Of a stretch of DNA of 64,000 nt, positions 61,474 through 64,000 are shown in pieces. Origin of the DNA: an uncultured Aquimarina sp. GTDB lineage: Bacteria; Bacteroidota; Bacteroidia; Flavobacteriales; Flavobacteriaceae. Under the pieces are notes generated by a model. The model was not told the DNA's origin. It ran no database searches and saw only the letters and a list, made by a program, of their open reading frames with translations. The stretch is taken from assembly GCA_947498775.1 (NCBI GenBank), contig CANMLL010000016.1:62001-126000 (forward strand), written 5' to 3'. Position 1 is the stretch's first letter, and each line of letters opens with the position of its first letter. Both the position numbers and the translations under genes were made by a program.

Positions 61474-63624
61474 TTAGGGCTTTTTAGTTTTAGAGTCTTC
61501 TAGTAATGGTTCGAGCATCTCATCATACATTTTTTTGGTCATATGGGTTACTACACGATCTGTTTTATCTGGATGTCCACCTTCAAAAGGTGGTTCAGGA
61601 TCATATTCGAGGTTTAAAGCGGTAAAAGCAGCATAATTTTTGCCTAAAACATGATCAATTAGTGCCAAACTCATATCGATTCCTGCAGATACTCCTGCAC
61701 TTGTCCAATATTTTCCGTCGTTTGTATAGCGCTTTTTTACAAATTTTGCACCGTATTGGGTTAATTTTTCTTCGGCTCTATACCAGTTTGTCGTAGCTTC
61801 TTTACCTTCTAATAATCCTGCAGCACCCAAGATCCATGCCCCGGTGCAAACACTCATAGTATATGTACTGTTTTGATCTATTTTTCTGATCCAATTGAGT
61901 AATTCTTTATCTTTTGTTGCATTATATGTTTCTACAACTCCCCCAGGAATGAGTAAAATATCTAACTGATCAATATCTTCAATACTATAATCAACCTGTA
62001 TTTTTATTTTATCACTGCTGGTTACGATTCCTTTCTTTCTGCCAATTAACATTTTTTTGGTTGGAAACATATGGTTTAATACTGATAATGGCCCCATAGC
62101 ATCCAACATAAAGTATCCATCATACAATAGAATACCTATTGTTTGTATGGTATCTCTTGGGGTTTCATAAAAGACCGTCATTAATTCTTCATGTGACATT
62201 GCTTCTAATTCTGAATTTGTATAGCGAGTGCCATCAGGTTTTAGATTATAGTCTTTTTTAATTTCAGAAATTGAAGCTGATGTTTCTTTTTCTATAGTCT
62301 CAATGGTATTTTCATTGGAAAGCCTTTGTTCCTTACATGCAAGCAAAGAAAATGTAAGAAAAATGGTGACTACAGCCTGTTTTGCAATCTTCTTTTTACC
62401 TTTCCTAAGGTATTCTACCAATAACAGAGCTAATAGGCTAACTCCAAATAATGGAAATATAATGGCAAGAATCCCTATTATGACTAGTACTCCATACCCA
62501 ACTTTGAAAACTGCAGGAACTTTTGGAACACCCCATATACCTTTTCGTTTACGCAGGATATATGAAACAAGTGCAGACGTACTCATGATGGTAAGAGCTA
62601 CGGCGGTCAAGAGCATTAGCCACCAGTTCCAGGTGCCAAATTCTCCTTGGTGAAAAGCCATGACCCACATTCTTCCTCTCATAAGTACCCCTACATCTTT
62701 CCAATCGTTTGCAAGGATTTGTTCACCAGAATATTGATCAAAATGAATTTTCTTTTGAGTCTGAAGATCCGATGGGTTTTGGTTAGATACACTGAAAATG
62801 CCTTTCGGACCCTTGGGGAAATGAAGCGTAACTGTTCCGGGAAGATTAAGCGTTTCGGCTTTGGCAATCATTTGATCCAAGGTTAGGGATTTTCCTTTTA
62901 TTTGAGACTGTAATTGTCGCCCTTCCCAAGTAGATGGATATCCGGTATTCGTAATTTTCTGAACTTGTTTAAAATTCTCTCCAAAAACATCGGTCCATGG
63001 AAAACCACCTGCCAAAATCAATATAAGCAATGCCGAAACCCAAAACCCGGTAATCGAATGTAAATCTCTAAAAAACGTTCTTTTACCCTCTTTAATTCTT
63101 GGGATAAAGAAACCTTTAAGGTTCCATTTTCTAGCAGGCCACCAAATATAGAGCCCGGTTAGGATCAAAACAACCATCCAACTAGCGATTAGTTCTACGA
63201 TTTTGGTACCAAATTTACCCATGAGCAATTCCCCATGCAGTTTTCTAATCTTGAACATGTCTGTTTTTCTAGAAACTATCTCACCAGAAACGTCTCCTGT
63301 ATATGGATTTACGAATAAACTACTTTTTCCACCAAAGCGACCAGATACGAATTCGGTAGCTCGATTTGCTTTGGTACTTATAACTACCGAATTGGGCCTT
63401 TTGATAGCATTCTTATTAGCTATTTGCCATTGCTTCTCAAGAGAAATTGGTGCTCCTTGTACAACTACTTCTTTAATATGCTGTTGTCTGGGCGTTTCAT
63501 AATCGATTTTAAAAAGATAGATACCACCGGTAATGGAAAGTAATAGTATAAAAGGAAGAGAAATCAAACCTGCTATAAAATGCCATTTCCAGAGCCATTT
63601 GTTGAGTTTTTCATTTTTTTTCAT
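61474..63624 (-). CDS. Fusion of PepSY-type membrane protein and DJ-1/PfpI domain
   Basis: The ATG at 63624 gives MKKNEKLNKWLWKWHFIAGLISLPF, the usual start of PepSY-associated TM proteins; the frame extends 51 bases further. The 716-residue protein has PepSY membrane spans at about 13-38, 143-162, 190-208, 333-357 and 373-402 with a periplasmic PepSY region (HGELLMGKFGTKIVELIASW, WVMAFHQGEFGTWNWW). Residues 412-430 form a second lipoprotein-like signal (KIAKQAVVTIFLTFSLLAC, Cys430). A DJ-1/PfpI domain follows (about 490-680) with nucleophile-elbow Cys593 in TMSVCTGAWILGAAGLLEG. The usual PepSY role is reduction of ferric siderophores after import by a TonB receptor, encoded just upstream. 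The DJ-1 part may be an amidase or hydrolase on the periplasmic side. Confidence 0.88.
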   Translation of the reverse strand: MKKNEKLNKWLWKWHFIAGLISLPFILLLSITGGIYLFKIDYETPRQQHIKEVVVQGAPISLEKQWQIANKNAIKRPNSVVISTKANRATEFVSGRFGGKSSLFVNPYTGDVSGEIVSRKTDMFKIRKLHGELLMGKFGTKIVELIASWMVVLILTGLYIWWPARKWNLKGFFIPRIKEGKRTFFRDLHSITGFWVSALLILILAGGFPWTDVFGENFKQVQKITNTGYPSTWEGRQLQSQIKGKSLTLDQMIAKAETLNLPGTVTLHFPKGPKGIFSVSNQNPSDLQTQKKIHFDQYSGEQILANDWKDVGVLMRGRMWVMAFHQGEFGTWNWWLMLLTAVALTIMSTSALVSYILRKRKGIWGVPKVPAVFKVGYGVLVIIGILAIIFPLFGVSLLALLLVEYLRKGKKKIAKQAVVTIFLTFSLLACKEQRLSNENTIETIEKETSASISEIKKDYNLKPDGTRYTNSELEAMSHEELMTVFYETPRDTIQTIGILLYDGYFMLDAMGPLSVLNHMFPTKKMLIGRKKGIVTSSDKIKIQVDYSIEDIDQLDILLIPGGVVETYNATKDKELLNWIRKIDQNSTYTMSVCTGAWILGAAGLLEGKEATTNWYRAEEKLTQYGAKFVKKRYTNDGKYWTSAGVSAGIDMSLALIDHVLGKNYAAFTALNLEYDPEPPFEGGHPDKTDRVVTHMTKKMYDEMLEPLLEDSKTKKP

Positions 63625-63696
63625 GAGTAAGAAATTAAACCTCACAGATTGGTTGCTAAGTTTGTTGAAGCACAAAACCTGTGAGGTGTATTTTAG

Positions 63697-64000
63697 TTAA
63701 AAATTATATCTAGCTCCAAAGTGAAAGGCAATTGGATTACCAATGGTAAAACTGTTTTCTCCTCTGAATTGATTAAAAGAAGCTCGTGTCGCATACAATT
63801 CGTCAAAAATATTGAGGGCGTGCCCCCATATTTCAAACCCTTTATAGCTTACATTTGCTCGAAGGTTGAAAACATTGTGACCATCATAAGTTGCTGTTTC
63901 TATAGAACCATCATCATTTTCTACTTGTCCTTCAAAACTGGTATTGTAATCACCAACCAGTTCATGCTCTGCTGTAATGCTAAAACCTACATCTTGACTG
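63697..64000 (-). CDS. TonB-dependent receptor, C-terminal part, cut by window edge
   Basis: Read leftward, the frame from 64000 to the stop at 63697-63699 gives about 100 residues of barrel: SQDVGFSITAEHELVGDYN, NVFNLRANVSYKGFEIWGHALN, IFDELYATRASFN, and the last strand FHFGARYNF with the C-terminal Phe expected in outer-membrane barrels. The gene lies 72 bases upstream of the PepSY-DJ-1 gene on the same strand, a usual pairing for siderophore or heme receptors. The N-terminal part lies to the right of the window. Confidence 0.88.
   Translation of the reverse strand, partial: SQDVGFSITAEHELVGDYNTSFEGQVENDDGSIETATYDGHNVFNLRANVSYKGFEIWGHALNIFDELYATRASFNQFRGENSFTIGNPIAFHFGARYNF

Overview
The window looks like chromosomal DNA of a marine member of the Flavobacteriaceae (Bacteroidota), perhaps an Aquimarina relative. 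The genus is a guess. The evidence is the low GC, the many TonB-dependent receptors with a carboxypeptidase-like N-terminal domain, FecI/FecR-type regulation, several -7 boxes of the Bacteroidota type TAnnTTTG, weak Shine-Dalgarno sites, and flavobacterial families such as DUF3857 transglutaminases, YwqK repeats and the NagB-PIG-L fusion. No phage, insertion sequence, CRISPR array or rRNA was seen.

Left part (1-8 kb): an amino-sugar unit, with a NagB-PIG-L fusion followed by a SusC-type receptor cut by the edge and a divergent DeoR regulator. Next come an exported protein of unknown function and a three-gene unit of TonB receptor, soluble PQQ-type sugar dehydrogenase and cytochrome c. That receptor resembles the E. 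coli PQQ importer YncD/PqqU. From 8.2 to 15.5 kb lies an operon with a giant YwqK-repeat protein and two exported transglutaminase-like proteins, the second without catalytic residues. A penicillin-acylase-family lipoprotein follows.

From 18 to 31 kb a long leftward gene run encodes a diaminopentanoate-dehydrogenase-like enzyme, a D-amino acid transaminase, a D-aminoacylase, a P1 aminopeptidase, an M20 amidohydrolase, a VPS10/BNR propeller and an M1 peptidase. A divergent MocR regulator stands at its head. I read this as a scavenging island for D-amino acids or modified peptides. Then come tRNA-Pro(UGG), cydAB and tRNA-Pro(GGG), followed by accessory genes (SDR, DUF1801, DUF418).

From 38 to 55 kb, and probably again at 58.7-59.9 kb, there is a two-armed locus that looks like sugar-acid metabolism. 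The left arm has an ECF sigma factor, a TonB receptor, a broken aldolase/DhaK hybrid, a WD40 protein, a DASS transporter, glycerate kinase and an RraA-like aldolase. The right arm has FecR, a paralogous receptor with an STN signalling domain, a small lipoprotein remnant, an FAH-family enzyme, a fused cytochrome c-sorbosone dehydrogenase and a GntP permease. A near-palindromic 14-bp motif (ATAATACGTTTTAT or one base different) lies before FecR, before the FAH gene and before a mandelate-racemase-like dehydratase at 59.9 kb, which suggests one regulon.

The right end holds small stress-type enzymes beside a DJ-1/AraC regulator, a MarR-GNAT fusion with a perfect operator palindrome, an OmpA-like coiled-coil protein, a small lipoprotein, a 42-residue membrane peptide, and an unusual PepSY-membrane/DJ-1 fusion downstream of a TonB receptor that runs off the window.
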